Source: Floccularia luteovirens (lineage: Eukaryota > Basidiomycota > Agaricomycetes > Agaricales > Squamanitaceae). Taken from it: a stretch of 64,000 bases of DNA. Within the stretch, counting starts at the first letter, position 1. Every line of letters starts with the position of its first letter. Of the stretch, positions 11,503 to 25,313 are shown piece by piece. The notes under the pieces are model-generated. The model saw only the letters and a program-made list of their open reading frames with translations. It was not told the origin of the DNA and did not search any database. A program made the position numbers and the translations under genes. The DNA lies in contig VSJF01000005.1 of NCBI GenBank assembly GCA_009739215.1, positions 1,302,001 to 1,366,000 on the forward strand, given 5' to 3'.

Positions 11503-11510
11503 GACGTCAT
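11503..11510. promoter_or_regulatory. ATF/CRE-like site upstream of a Con-6 gene
   Basis: The octamer gacgtcat lies 112 bases upstream of the start at 11391, above a TATA-like ttttata at about 11476. The duplicated block has the same octamer at 12881-12888, 91 bases upstream of the start at 12790. A stress or developmental bZIP factor is the likely reader, by inference. Confidence 0.4.
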
Positions 11511-11817
11511 TATCGGATGGAGTATGATGTATTTCGGGAGTACTTTTTACATAGTTCGTACTTTAGATGAATTCATCGACCCTATTGAGCAGTCAACTTA
11601 GTACGAGGTCAAGCTATTGCCGAGTGAGATATGACGCGTAGTATTTGACATTAGAGCATTTTGCGACCCACAAAACTCCATTTTATCCGATAGTTTGAAC
11701 ATCTCCAAGCAGAAAAGGGTCTCCCATAGCTACGACCCTTTGGCGTTGTGCTTGGTATGATATCATGTACTACTGCCCTTTTAAGTTCAAGAAGTTGTTC
11801 ATTCTCATCGGCCTTCT

Positions 11818-12064
11818 TCATTCGACTTTAATTTCCTTCACGTGTTTTCTTCTCGGTCGATGTTGGCTTGTCGAATTTAAAAAAATTTCGAACTCTACCC
11901 CCATTTCCTGGACTCTCTCCTGTGCACGTCCTTTTGCTTTGGATACACCCGTTCTTTTGATCGTGGTTTTCATACCTGCTGCGACGCGCTCGGGATTTTT
12001 ATCCTCTGCCGTAATTGCGATTAAGGATCAACAACAGGTTTAGCGACTTACGATTGGCAGACAT
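11818..12064 (-). pseudogene. Decayed single-repeat Con-6 gene
   Basis: The start at 12064 and the intron after MSAN match the gene at 10149-10588, giving MSANQDKNPERVAAG and KTTIKRTGVSKAKGRAQE. One codon is lost inside the repeat (VSKAKG against VSKEAK). After GVEF, an insertion of about 16 bases (about 11873-11889, a palindromic AT-rich gaattt...aaattc segment next to a tcgaa duplication) throws the frame off. The frame then runs through unrelated residues to a TGA at 11818. Beyond that stop the old frame is still readable as DENEQ, followed by a diverged end. The shortened product (about 65 residues) still has a complete repeat, so residual function cannot be excluded. Confidence 0.65.
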
Positions 12065-12336
12065 TACATGTGACCGTTTGATGTAAGAGGCGTGGGTTGC
12101 GAGGTGAAATGTCGATTGAGATAATTCTATATAATTCTATATATATTTTATGCTTCTTCATATGGAGTGAATATCTAGAGAGCTGTTTATGGGGCACTGA
12201 GAAATTCACTTCGGAATAGTTGATAAAAGAACTTCGTGCATTTTCATCGATGACGCTAACTCTAGTTATACATATACACAATTGTTAGGAATCCTTCCGT
12301 TACATATAATACAGAATCCAAGTACTCTCATGGAAT

Positions 12337-12790
12337 TTAAAGAGCATCGTGGTCTCGGAGAACTTGCTCAGCGTGCTGTTTGGCTTCATCGGAGACTCGC
12401 GGGTCTGTAATTACAGGCGTTGAATTGAATCATGGAAGAGTTGATGGCCAGAACTGACTTTTCAAAGTGGCTTTATAACCGCCGATTACGTTGCCTTCAT
12501 TTTTATTGGCATCATCAAACCCACTAGACTTGTCGTCTGGAAGTGACGTCAGCACGGCGTACGGAAGTATAAAGCAATATAGCAATGTACAAACCTTTTC
12601 TATCGCTATCGACACCCATTTCTTCAAGTTTCTGACCAGCACGCTCTTTAGCTTCGTCCGAGACGCGAGGGTTATGGAGAGTAGCCTTGTAACCGCCAGC
12701 AACGCGCTCTTGGTCTTTGGATTCGTCTGTTAAGATTATATTCAGTGGCGTGTAATTGGAAGAATAACGTGGTCACAAACTGGCAGACAT
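12337..12790 (-). CDS. Con-6 protein, two repeats
   Basis: The start at 12790 is followed by a first intron after MSA, giving MSANESKDQERVAGGYKATL and the repeat NPRVSDEAKERAGQKLEE. The linker is DRKDDKSSGFDDANKNEGN. The second repeat, GGYKATLK plus NPRVSDEAKQHAEQVLRD, ends HDAL with a stop at 12337. It has about 94 residues, three introns and no membrane segment. It is the paralogue of 10909-11391 and the more canonical of the two, since both repeats keep the NPRVSDEAK core. Confidence 0.9.
12544..12551. promoter_or_regulatory. ATF/CRE-like palindrome in a Con-6 intron
   Basis: A perfect tgacgtca lies in the intron between the two repeats of the 12337-12790 gene, at the same intron position as the site at 11130-11137. 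Confidence 0.35.
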
Positions 12791-12880
12791 GATGATGTTG
12801 TAATAAGGTAGGGAAGAAGGTTGAAGATGTCGATAAAATAATTTCGCTGGCTATTTTATACGTTATTGAATAAAAATATC

Positions 12881-12888
12881 GACGTCAT
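12881..12888. promoter_or_regulatory. ATF/CRE-like site upstream of a Con-6 gene
   Basis: The octamer gacgtcat is 91 bases upstream of the start at 12790, with a TATA-like ttttata at about 12854. It is the counterpart of 11503-11510. Confidence 0.4.
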
Positions 12889-13120
12889 TGTTCGATGCGA
12901 TATGATGTATTTCGTCGCGGGTATTACATAGTTAACACTTTTGATGACATCGATCCTGTTGAAAAGTTAGGAGGTCAAGCCATTGCAAAGTGAGATATAT
13001 ATGACGCAATATAGTATTTGACATTGACTAGATACTAAAAATACTCTTTACAACTCGCATCGAGATATTAATACACTTGCTATGTCACGGGACTTTGTCG
13101 TTTCATCGGGATCAGCTGCT

Positions 13121-13755
13121 TCAGATGGCTTTGTTGTCCCTCAAAATTTGTTCAGCATGCTCCTTTGCTTCCTCAGATACTCTCGGGTCTGAAATAAAAG
13201 TTTGAGAAAAAAGAAACACTGATCATCACTAAGATAAATGTCGACGCACTATGCAAGGTAGCTTTATATCCTCGCAAGACATTGGAATCCAGCTGTTCGC
13301 CGCCACCACCAGAAGTGTCAGATGTATCTTCACCATGGAGCACTTCGCGGGCATGCTGCTTTGCCTCTTCTGAGGTCCTGGGATCTGTGTTAACTAGATC
13401 AGCAAAACAAAATTCTCATAACTGTGGATATGGTCGAATCTTACTGGAGAGTGTCGCCTTGTAACCGCCTATGTAGGAGGTTGTCAGCACATCATTCTGA
13501 GCAATACAGGGGATTAGATTCTTGCCAAGCTGTCTGTTAGTGCTGGCACTCTCATTTCCAGTGTCGGCAGAACCACCCATCTGGTTCAATCTCTCCGTTG
13601 CGCTCGCTTTCCCTTCTTCTGAGACATTAGGATTGTGGATAGCAGCTTTCAAACCGGCTGCAACGCGTTCGGGATCTTTTTGGTCTGTGTATAGGAAAAC
13701 TAGTCAAAACCGAAGTGAACTGGAACTCGACAGGAAACGTACGTTCAGAAGGCAT
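13121..13755 (-). CDS. Con-6 protein, three repeats
   Basis: This is the founder-like member at the head of the array. The start at 13755 and an intron after MPSE give MPSEHQKDPERVAAGLKAAI, then repeat 1 (HNPNVSEEGKASATERLNQM), a long Ser/Asn/Gln-rich linker, repeat 2 (GGYKATLS plus NPRTSEEAKQHAREVLHG), a Gly/Asp-rich linker, and repeat 3 (RGYKATLH plus NPRVSEEAKEHAEQILRD). It ends NKAI with the stop at 13121. Introns again split repeats just before NPR. Its promoter faces the D-lactate dehydrogenase gene with 284 bases between the two starts. Confidence 0.88.
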
Positions 13756-14039
13756 TGTTTTTTACTGTGTGATGCTGTTGGTGATTCTGCCATGGATCTG
13801 CTTTGTTTTATACTAAAGTTATTGGAGCATTTTTACATAAAATAAGGATTGGAATGCATCATATTGTGGCGCATGATTGGATGACGACTTGTGGTGACGC
13901 AAATCCACAATAGAATTCAGAAACAATTCTTCGGCGCATATGGCTTACAAATTTCCTTATGCTGTAATGTATGCTCCCATTATCCAATTATGGTACAGTA
14001 CATCTCCTCAACACTCCAGTGTTGAGCGCTACAACGACC
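13756..14039. promoter_or_regulatory. Shared divergent promoter region (Con-6 gene and dehydrogenase)
   Basis: The 284 bases separate two start codons that point away from each other. TATA-like ttttata occurs near 13807 on the Con-6 side. Shared regulation is possible but not shown by any repeated motif that I can see. Confidence 0.4.
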
Positions 14040-15282
14040 ATGAAGACAGCCGTGTTCGGGACCCGTCAGGTATGTATACGTAAACCGTACCATCATAAAA
14101 TCCAAGTTAGTCATATCCTCAATATCCTCCGAATTTTTTAGTACGATCGCGATGCCCTGAGTGGGGCAGTCCCTGAAGGCAGCCAAATTGAACTCAACTT
14201 CTTGGAGGTCCCTCTAGATCCAACCACCGTACCACTAGCTGCAGGGCATGAAGCTATCTGTTTGTTTGTTAACGATGTCTGTGATGCACCCATTGTAGAG
14301 CAATTGCATAATCATGGAGTGGTGAGTTGATTGTTTTTACGTCCATCAGCCTCCACAATAACTGATCTATGCCAGAAATTCATCGCACTACGAGCGGCTG
14401 GGTACAACAATGTAGATTTGAAAGCCACCAAAAAATTCGGGATTAAAGTCGCTCGCGTACCATCCTATTCACCAGAAGCAGTCGCAGAATTTGCGGTTGG
14501 GATGATAATGACCATTGTGCGCAAGTACCATAAATCCTACAATCGTGTTCGTGAAGGGAACTTCCTTCTCGATGGGTTGGTTGGCTTCAATCTACATGGA
14601 AAGACTGTTGGTATCGTTGGTACAGGCAAGATCGGTCTGCTGACAGGGAAGATCCTTGCAAAGGGATTCAATTGTCGGGTTATCGGGTATGATACCAAAC
14701 GTAGTGATGTCGCAGAGGAACACGGCATCACATACGTGGATACTCTCAAAGAACTCTTGAATCAATCAGATATTGTTAGCTTGCACTGTCCTTTGCTGGA
14801 AAATACGAAATACATGATCAACGACGATACCCTCAGTCAAATGAAGAAAGGAGCAATCCTAATTAACACTTCTCGAGGAGGACTTATCGATACATACGCT
14901 CTTATCCGGTACGTACATGAGGAATAATCTAGCCCCGGACTGTTGATCATCAGATAACACGCAACTAGAGCGCTCAAGAGTGATCACCTTACCGCAGTTG
15001 GATTGGATGTGTATGAGAAAGAAAAGACATACTTCTTCGCTGATTCCAGCTCCAAGGTCATCCACGACGATAGCTTTGCTCGTCTGCTCTCTTTTTACAA
15101 TGTCTTCCTCACGTTCGTGTCTTCCACTATTTTCCCCTGAACTAATAATCGAAACTATCTTTTCTAGAGGACATCAGGCCTTTCTCACAAGAGAAGCACT
15201 ACACAACATCGCGGCTACTACCTTACAGAATTTGAAACAATTGAAAGAAACTGGTACCTGCGATAATATCGTCCAAGAGTGA
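14040..15282 (+). CDS. D-lactate dehydrogenase-like D-2-hydroxyacid dehydrogenase
   Basis: This NAD-dependent enzyme probably interconverts pyruvate and D-lactate or a similar 2-hydroxyacid in the cytosol. The start at 14040 gives MKTAVFGTRQ joined to YDRDALSGAVPEG. Then come ALRAAGYNNVDL (substrate loop), VPSYSPEAVAEFAVGMI, the Rossmann motif GIVGTGKIG, INTSRGGLIDTYAL with the catalytic Arg, GLDVYEKEK with the Glu, and LTGHQAFLTREAL with the catalytic His. The stop is at 15282. About 330 residues with four introns match the D-LDH family. All catalytic residues are present. It converges with MCM4, only 143 bases between stops, so the 3' ends may overlap as transcripts. Confidence 0.92.
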
Positions 15283-15425
15283 TTGATATCTTTGGACTCG
15301 TTACTATCAGAATTTTGGTGTTGTAATAAATTGTACAGTATCATGTGTTTCATCAAATACAACAATCATTTCGAGTTACAAAAAACAGAGTAGAACAATA
15401 TGTAGTACTACCTCCCATTGCTAAA

Positions 15426-18752
<3,327 letters not shown>

Positions 18753-18788
18753 GGTAGAATAGTTGTAGGTAGAACAAGTTCAGTTTCG

Positions 18789-18804
18789 ACGCGACGCGAC
18801 GCGT
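18789..18804. promoter_or_regulatory. MluI cell-cycle box cluster upstream of MCM4
   Basis: Three overlapping or adjacent acgcg units run from 18789 to 18804, the last forming a full acgcgt palindrome. They lie 37-52 bases upstream of the MCM4 start. In yeasts the MBF (Mbp1/Swi6-type) factor binds ACGCGT to drive genes at the G1/S boundary, and MCM genes are known targets. Assigning the same factor here is an inference from motif and position. Confidence 0.65.
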
Positions 18805-19069
18805 CAATTTGGAGTTAAGGGCAGGCATTAATATCATCAAATTCTAAATTTTCTATTCTACGCACAGAAAATTTCGACTACTTCATTATTTAAGACTATG
18901 TCCATCTCCGATATCATCGTGTCAACAAGGTGTTGCAATTGTCCAAAGAAATAAGTTATGTGGCTGGAGGTTTTGTGTTTAAACAGGGTTTCTGCGCTTG
19001 GTGACGTAAAGTTAAAAGAAGAGTATGTCAGTAACACAAGAAACACTATTACAATAGTCCAGAGCAATG

Positions 19070-20592
19070 TCAAGCAAATGAGTTCCGTTTAGATATCATC
19101 GGAACTCTCTCAACTAATTGTTCCTCTGCGAAGTTCAAAATGAGCTCGATAAAAATCTTATGCAAAGAAAACTGACCAGTTAGATCGCGCCCCGAAGTTA
19201 CTTCCGCACGGAGTTCATCATCATCATCTTCTATTAAGGTATCATGGGTGCTGCGCGATTGACGGCTGTCTGAGCTCATTCGCACAGTTTTGAAGCTGAT
19301 AGGTGGCATCATAACTTCTGTTGTTGGTGCTCTTTGGTATCGGCCGCCTATAATTTTAGTCCTAGAGTTCAGGCTGACCAGCATCGTATTCGAGTAAAGC
19401 TTCCCAAGGATGCTCGAGGTTGCAAGAAAATAATATACCCCTGCAGGATTGGTCACAATGAGGATAAGATTCAGGATTGCAACAACAGCTAGATTTTGGT
19501 TGGCTCATTGTCGAACTCATTGAAATAAATGCAGAGACACACCAGTGACAGTCCCTGTTTCGATTGTCGAGCGAATCAGCCTCGATAGGATATCTTGGGT
19601 TCCTTGCATGCCATTTTGGCTAAACCAAAACTATATTGGACGTTTATATTCATGCCAATAAGGAAACACGGAAACTCACGTAGTGTGTCATATAGGCAGC
19701 AATAAATATATCACACAGAGCAGACCCTCCATTCCAGATCTATCATTTCTCTTTTTTGAGAGGGAAAATGATGCGCGTAAAAGCATACGTACAGAAGAAC
19801 TAGCAACTACACCAGCAGAACCACTTGTCAAGTTCATAGCGTCACGGTTCTTAGATAAGATTACACCAAGAGTTATAGCCCCAGCCAGCTGTATTGAAGA
19901 CAACTTGTGGAAATAAGGTAAGTCAAGGAGCAAGATTCCAAGACAGAACCACACACTACAATCACAATCATGACAGCAAACCAAGACGATGTGAGAATCC
20001 ACATTCGTCTGGCATAAAATAGCTGCACTAAATAAGAGACTAAGGATGAAAGCCCTATCAGACATAAATTTTAAGAATCATGAAGTCCAGCACGTACCAG
20101 CCCCAGAGAAAACTGGGATCGTTAGCCATGCGAAATTCATTCTCGTCAACTCATACTGATCACCAAATCCTAATGCAAAACGTCGAATTGCGTCATGTGT
20201 TATAAATCCAGTTTGAATCAATTCAACGAGGAAGACACCGTAGACCATGACTTTAACGGATATTCGGTCTTTTGGAAAAGCCACATAGTACTGGTCTACA
20301 TATCACTAAGTATTCAGAGGTTGGCAAAGCGTAAAGGAAAGGATTCGACGTACGGATTTGTGTGGTCAGCGTTCCAAGCAGCCCCCAATTTATAAAATAT
20401 CCAACAACCTTTTCGGTAAAGCTCAGCTCTGTTTCATAAAAGATAAAAAGGAAGAGTGTTCACCAACGGAACCGCACTTCCCACGTTGCTCGTTAAACAG
20501 TGATCAAGCAAAGATGTCAGTGCAACTCACAATTTACTCGTATTCGGCAGGTAGAGGCGGTCATCGACGCTAAGACCAGGTGGCCAAGGCAT
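19070..20592 (-). CDS. DUF6534 family membrane protein
   Basis: A further member of the DUF6534 family, well diverged from the two at the left edge. A start at 20592 (MPWPPGLSVDDRLYLPNTSK) is my best choice but needs an intron ending near 20425. Then come GYFINWGLLGTLTTQI (helix 1), QYYVAFPKDRISVKVMVYG with VFLVELIQTGFITHDAIRRF (helix 2), FALGFGDQYELTRMNFAWLT, a helix around LAGAITLGVILSKN, and YFLATSSILGKLYSNTMLVS followed by LNSR, the family's C-terminal signature. A polar tail holds an acidic DDDDE cluster. The stop at 19070 follows the open frame, but the last 40 residues may be intron read-through. Confidence 0.7.
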
Positions 20593-21609
20593 ACTAGCGG
20601 AGAGCGACAAAGGGCACAGTGCTGTCCGTTACGAGGAGCTAGAGTTGTTTTTACAAGTTTTTGCTCCTATGTCGCCCTATATGTCCTCTCTAATAATACA
20701 CCAGATGCTGTTGTTTATCTCCTTCTATTAACCCCATTCATCATGTTGTTGTCGATTTAGCGCCCATATTGAATGTACACAAATATGGCAAGGTGAAAAT
20801 GATTTCAGAATGGGCGATCATCCGGCTAGTATCCCGGAGTTGCATTGTTCAGGCTGTATGCTCTTCAAAGTTTGAATCGAGACATGGTAGAGCGTGTTTT
20901 ATAGAGAATTTCTTTGAATGACTTACATACAGCGTTTCAGGGATTGCTATTCGGTCTTGCTAAACTAGCAAGATCCCTGCATTCTATATGATATAACATG
21001 ACAGTAAATCAACATGAGAAGCATGACTCAATAATCCCCTTGATGCAGTCTAAGCATTCATGCCGTGCGTCCACCTGATAGGTCTATAATATATATGGCA
21101 GATAAGTGCGATGTATAAAGTAGAGGAAGCTCCCCAGATAAAGCTGCGAGGCAAAGAGGTTTTTGAAACCATCACAACTCTTCACGACACTGCAAGCCTC
21201 CGAGTATTCCTTATAAACATCCGTATGTAGCCCGATTGATGTGCGCATATAAGTAAAGGCTCTGAGGAAATCCGGATCATGATAAGTATCACACATCAGA
21301 GGGTTATGCATATGGAAATCGAATCACCAGCTGTACATATTCGAGCGTACATAATAGATAGAAATGATGGATAGAAATAGGATTGCAAGACTACCGCAAT
21401 TTGCCGGAGCATTGACCGTGTCTGTTTAGGGCAAGCCTTTTCCTGTACACATGCGACTTGCCACACCCGTAACAGGTAATTCCGTTATTTTCACTAGAAT
21501 CTAATCTCCCTCGCAAACATACAGGGCTAACGCGCTCAATTAGCCATCCACTCATTGACTGTAGCAACATTTCACACTCCTCCCAGGGCTAATAGTACAC
21601 AATAGCGGG
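20593..21609. other. Intergenic region between the DUF6534 gene and ORC3
   Basis: About 1 kb with only short open frames on both strands, none recognised. The promoter of ORC3 must lie at its right end; an acgcgc word, one base off an MluI cell-cycle box, occurs near 21529, about 80 bases before the ORC3 start. Confidence 0.4.
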
Positions 21610-24289
21610 ATGACTGAAAATGGCTCAGACCAAGAATTGGAGGATGTCACGCAGGTAAGTATATAAACTCAAAATCCTTGATTTTCTGATGCATACTTAG
21701 GTAGTCTATTATCTACTTGCCTTATAGAGAATTACGCAAGTCCTTACATTCTGCAGTTGAAGCTAATTTACTCAAATTGTCCAAAAGAGAACTCCGAGAA
21801 TATAGACGATAGCTTGCTTCCTGATTCTTTAGTCAAGGAGAGAGATTTCCCCACTGGCAAGATAAAGCGCCTTCAAGCATATCAACAAGCCTGGGATAAG
21901 CTCTTGAGCCGGATCAAAGTGCGTTGATTACCTCACAAAAGTTCACCCCACCAATGATAGACAGGCCATCATAAGAGACATATATAATCCCGTAGTAGAG
22001 GCAGTGGTCATAGAGATCGACCAGTCTTATGCTAATGTTGTCCCTGGACTTCCATTCCCCGAGATTCCGGTTGTGTGTATAACAGGTGTGATATCATGTT
22101 ATGAATTTCGTTCGTGACCTTACCTGTGGCAGAGCCGTCATCTAGCTCCGCTTTTCTTAATGACGTTACCCATCGCCTTGAGGCTACTGATCGGTTAGGC
22201 CGAAAATTATCTCATCCTAGCTCCCTCATTATCGATATGTATCCCACCAATTACCCTAATATCGCAACGGCAATGAAGAATATCGTCACTGGTTTCATAG
22301 AAAAGGAAGGTATCTTGAATAACGGTACGTGATGAAGCAAAGATTTAGAAACTTTATTCACCTTGCTATAGTTAAACGCAAACCCTCCACTTCGCTTGCA
22401 AATTATGACATAAGACTCCTTGGGACATGGTATGCAGCTGTTACAGAAGTTGCTGGTATATCCTCACCTCTAAATGTAAATGTTGGCGTTTTAACGCGCA
22501 TATATCTATACAGGTCCAGGTTTAAAGCTTGTAATCATTATCCATAACTTCGAGCAATGTGATCCATTTGTTATGGAGGATGTTTTCCACATTTGTAGGT
22601 ATGTCTCCGTATGTCATCAATGATCTGCGAAACTTACATATGCACTTTCTCCAAGCTTACACATACTCTCCGTTCCAATCGTTTTTGTGCTCATGTTATC
22701 ATCACCTACTTCCCCATCTTATATCCATATTGCGTACCCGCGAAGAACCCTTTCCCTGCTTAGGATTAGTAATTTCGTTATCCCTTCAAGTGGCAAAACG
22801 CTAGAGCATGTTTTGCTTAAGGTACGTTCAATGTCCTGTATTATTGTCAGCTTTTTAGCTTTTGCATACTAGACATTCTTTGACACTGAATTTGAACCCG
22901 ACATCATGATTGGGCCGGGTACAATTGAATATCTTAAGGATTACTTCGCAAGATACAATTCGTCCATAGATACCATTGTTACAGTGTTGCAGGTTTGCTT
23001 TTTTCGCCTACTATCATACTTATTTCTAACGTTATTAGTCTAGTTAACATATTTGAAACACTTCACCAACGATCCTATCTGTGCACTGGCCTTATCAACC
23101 CCAACGGAAGAAGCTCTCGCTCAGCCGTCATCCCTCCCTTTCAATAATTATATGTCCGTTAGGTTATCTGAGCACACCTTTCGGTCCCCCAATCAGCCTC
23201 CAAGTAAAAATAACCAATCCATATCCAAAATGGTTGATATAATCGATGCTACACGTTCAGATTTCTATAATCGCGCGAGTAGAATTCGGATTGGTTTCAA
23301 TATCATGAAGGTCGTTAACAATCATATTGAGAAGCAGGGTCTCAAAGGTCTAGCTTGGGAATCAGACCAACACCATGGCGTCCTTTGTCAAGCAATGATC
23401 AATGTTTTGAACGGCAGATATGACAAAGATCTAAACTACCTTGGAAACATTATTAGGTATCACTTTTTTACTGTTTCTACCTGGCTATGTAAGCTAATCT
23501 CTTATCTTCCAGAAATCTTGATACTACAATGTTACACATCCTTCTCGAAGAAATTCGTATTTACATCAATAAAATACCGTCTCATCTTCATTCGAATGAA
23601 GAGGATGCCAGGAACAAGATTGACACATTCAGAAACATGCCATCTGGCGACAGTCAATTTGTTGATGAAGTCAGTTTGTGGTTCACTGAATATCTGGGGT
23701 AAGTACAGATATCTTTTTGACCACCCAATAATCACATTCTTATTTGACAGAACACTCCTGCATTCTTTGGAAGATGCGTTGTTGTGGGATGTTTGGTATA
23801 CAGGCCAATCCCCTTTTCCATCTGAGGTAAACTTAGAAAACTTACGTCAACTCTACCTGACAAAGAACCCGCTTCTAACAGATCCTCAATCCATCTATAC
23901 GAGCGTCCCTAATATCTGGACTACTTAGCCCTCACGACTTTTCAGAGACAAATGATACATCTATATCACTTCCAGAACTACCCGATACAAGCATTCTATT
24001 CAACAGATACCTGGACAGTGGAAAGATGATCAATCTCTATGATTGGTTCGAATCATTCCAATCAGTTTTAGAAGTTCAACGACAGGCATTGGTACCACCT
24101 GCTACACCACGCAAGGCGAAAATGAGCAAAAAGTCGAATGAAGCCAAACAGTCTGAGGAGAGATGGAGAATCGAAGTACAGGCAAGGTTCATACGTGCCG
24201 TGCAGGAACTGGATTATCTTGGGCTCTTGAAACATACAGGCCGAAAACCGGAACATGTATTGAGGACGGTTATGGAAGTACAGGAATGA
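21610..24289 (+). CDS. ORC3: ORC3, origin recognition complex subunit 3
   Basis: This subunit of the six-part complex marks replication origins and loads MCM2-7. The proposed start at 21610 gives MTENGSDQELEDVTQ; the next splice is uncertain. Recognisable blocks follow: RLQAYQQAWDKLLSRIK, a degenerate ATPase-like core (VTHRLEATDRLG, then YPTNYPNIATAMKNIVTGFI), LASYDIRLLGTWY, a stretch around LKLVIIIHNFEQCDPFVMED that fits the Walker B region, and IEYLKDYFARYNSSIDTIV with LTYLKHFTNDPICAL. The C-terminal winged helix has INLYDWFESF and QARFIRAVQELDYLGLLKHT. The stop is at 24289. About 700 residues and some ten introns fit fungal Orc3. It converges on the methyltransferase gene at 24567. Confidence 0.88.
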
Positions 24290-24566
24290 ATGGATTATGT
24301 GGTCTGACTTTTTGTAATAGCGAGCACTCCAAAAGTCCAACCGCATATACCTACTGAATAGGAGATATTTAGCGAAGAAATTTCCAACCCGCTGATATTC
24401 ATCAAACCCGCGTATGCAATTCTTAGTATACCCTTGATGGATTCTCCACGGAGCACGAATCATTTCAGTAACTCGCTTTAGATGCTTATCAAACAAATGA
24501 CCCAGCTAGATTTGATATTCATATGACTCGCCAAGTTTTATAATGTACATATAAGTCGAGAGAACC

Positions 24567-25313
24567 TTACAATACTCCTGGAAATAGTAAAGAAGGAACT
24601 CGCTTGGCCCATCGATCCCACTCTGCGCCAAATCTACTCCTCAATGCGCGATCCTCACTAGAAACTCTCCAAGATACTGATATAATGGGGAACGTTGGCG
24701 GAGCTACACAAAGGAAGACTAGTCCCCATCCTAAGGTTGAATCCAGCAATGTACTGCTCCTAAGCCAAGACCCATGGCCAAATTGCCACAACAAGAACCC
24801 TGTGTATGCCATGATTCCTCCACTGTAGCTCGGGTGGCGCACAATAGAATATGGACCACTGGTCACCAGGCTGTGATCCTTTCTGATTGTAACCTCGAAT
24901 GTGAAGTTATTTCCCATGGCGCGAAAGCATTCCGCACGAATCCAAGTGCCAAAGATCATCAATATCGTAGCAAATACGAAGATGGGTGTAAGCTGTATGC
25001 TTCCACGATGAGGAAGCAGAACATCAGGGACGTGCTGCAGTAATCCGTGACTCGACAAATACGTTGCAATAATTGTAGCAATCTCGATAGTTGCGGAAAG
25101 CCAGAAAACGTACTATTCCTTGGTGTGAGCTAATCATAGCGAGGATGCATTTGTGAATCGATTTACCTGTGCACTACGTGTTATTACCTGCATCTCAATG
25201 GGCCCTTCCCTTATAATTCGTTCCTTTTTAGCGGCAGGAGGATTAGGGGCTCGGTAGCATATGTGTAAAGAGAATGCCGCTGCCAAAAGGAATGGAATTT
25301 TAATGATGGACAT
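24567..25313 (-). CDS. Protein-S-isoprenylcysteine O-methyltransferase (Ste14/ICMT type)
   Basis: This integral membrane enzyme of the endoplasmic reticulum methylates the C-terminal prenylated cysteine of CaaX proteins such as Ras and mating pheromones. The start at 25313 gives MSIIKIPFLLAAAFSLHICY, a membrane helix. One intron joins RSAQ to YVFWLSATIEIATIIATYLS. Further helices precede the SAM-binding block GPYSIVRHPSYSGG. The end has SEDRALRSRFGAEWDRWAKR and VPSLLFPGVL, matching the family's E-L-FG-EW motif. The stop is at 24567. Its length of about 230 residues is typical. Mushrooms often carry several such genes, so assignment to the pheromone-processing enzyme itself is uncertain. Confidence 0.88.

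Larger units (their letters stand above)
10149..11665. repeat. Con-6 two-gene block, copy 1
   Basis: This block holds a single-repeat Con-6 gene and a two-repeat Con-6 gene with their upstream regions. It aligns with 11765-13035 in gene order, intron positions, intron sequence and promoter sequence. Shared words upstream include gatgtcgat, gacgtcat, atgatgtatttcg, gaggtcaagc and tagtatttgacatt. The match beyond exons points to a segmental duplication of the whole block. Confidence 0.8.
11765..13035. repeat. Con-6 two-gene block, copy 2
   Basis: This is the partner of 10149-11665. It contains the decayed single-repeat gene (11818-12064) and the intact two-repeat gene (12337-12790). Start-to-start spacing is 726 bases here against 803 in copy 1, so small deletions separate them. 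Confidence 0.8.
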
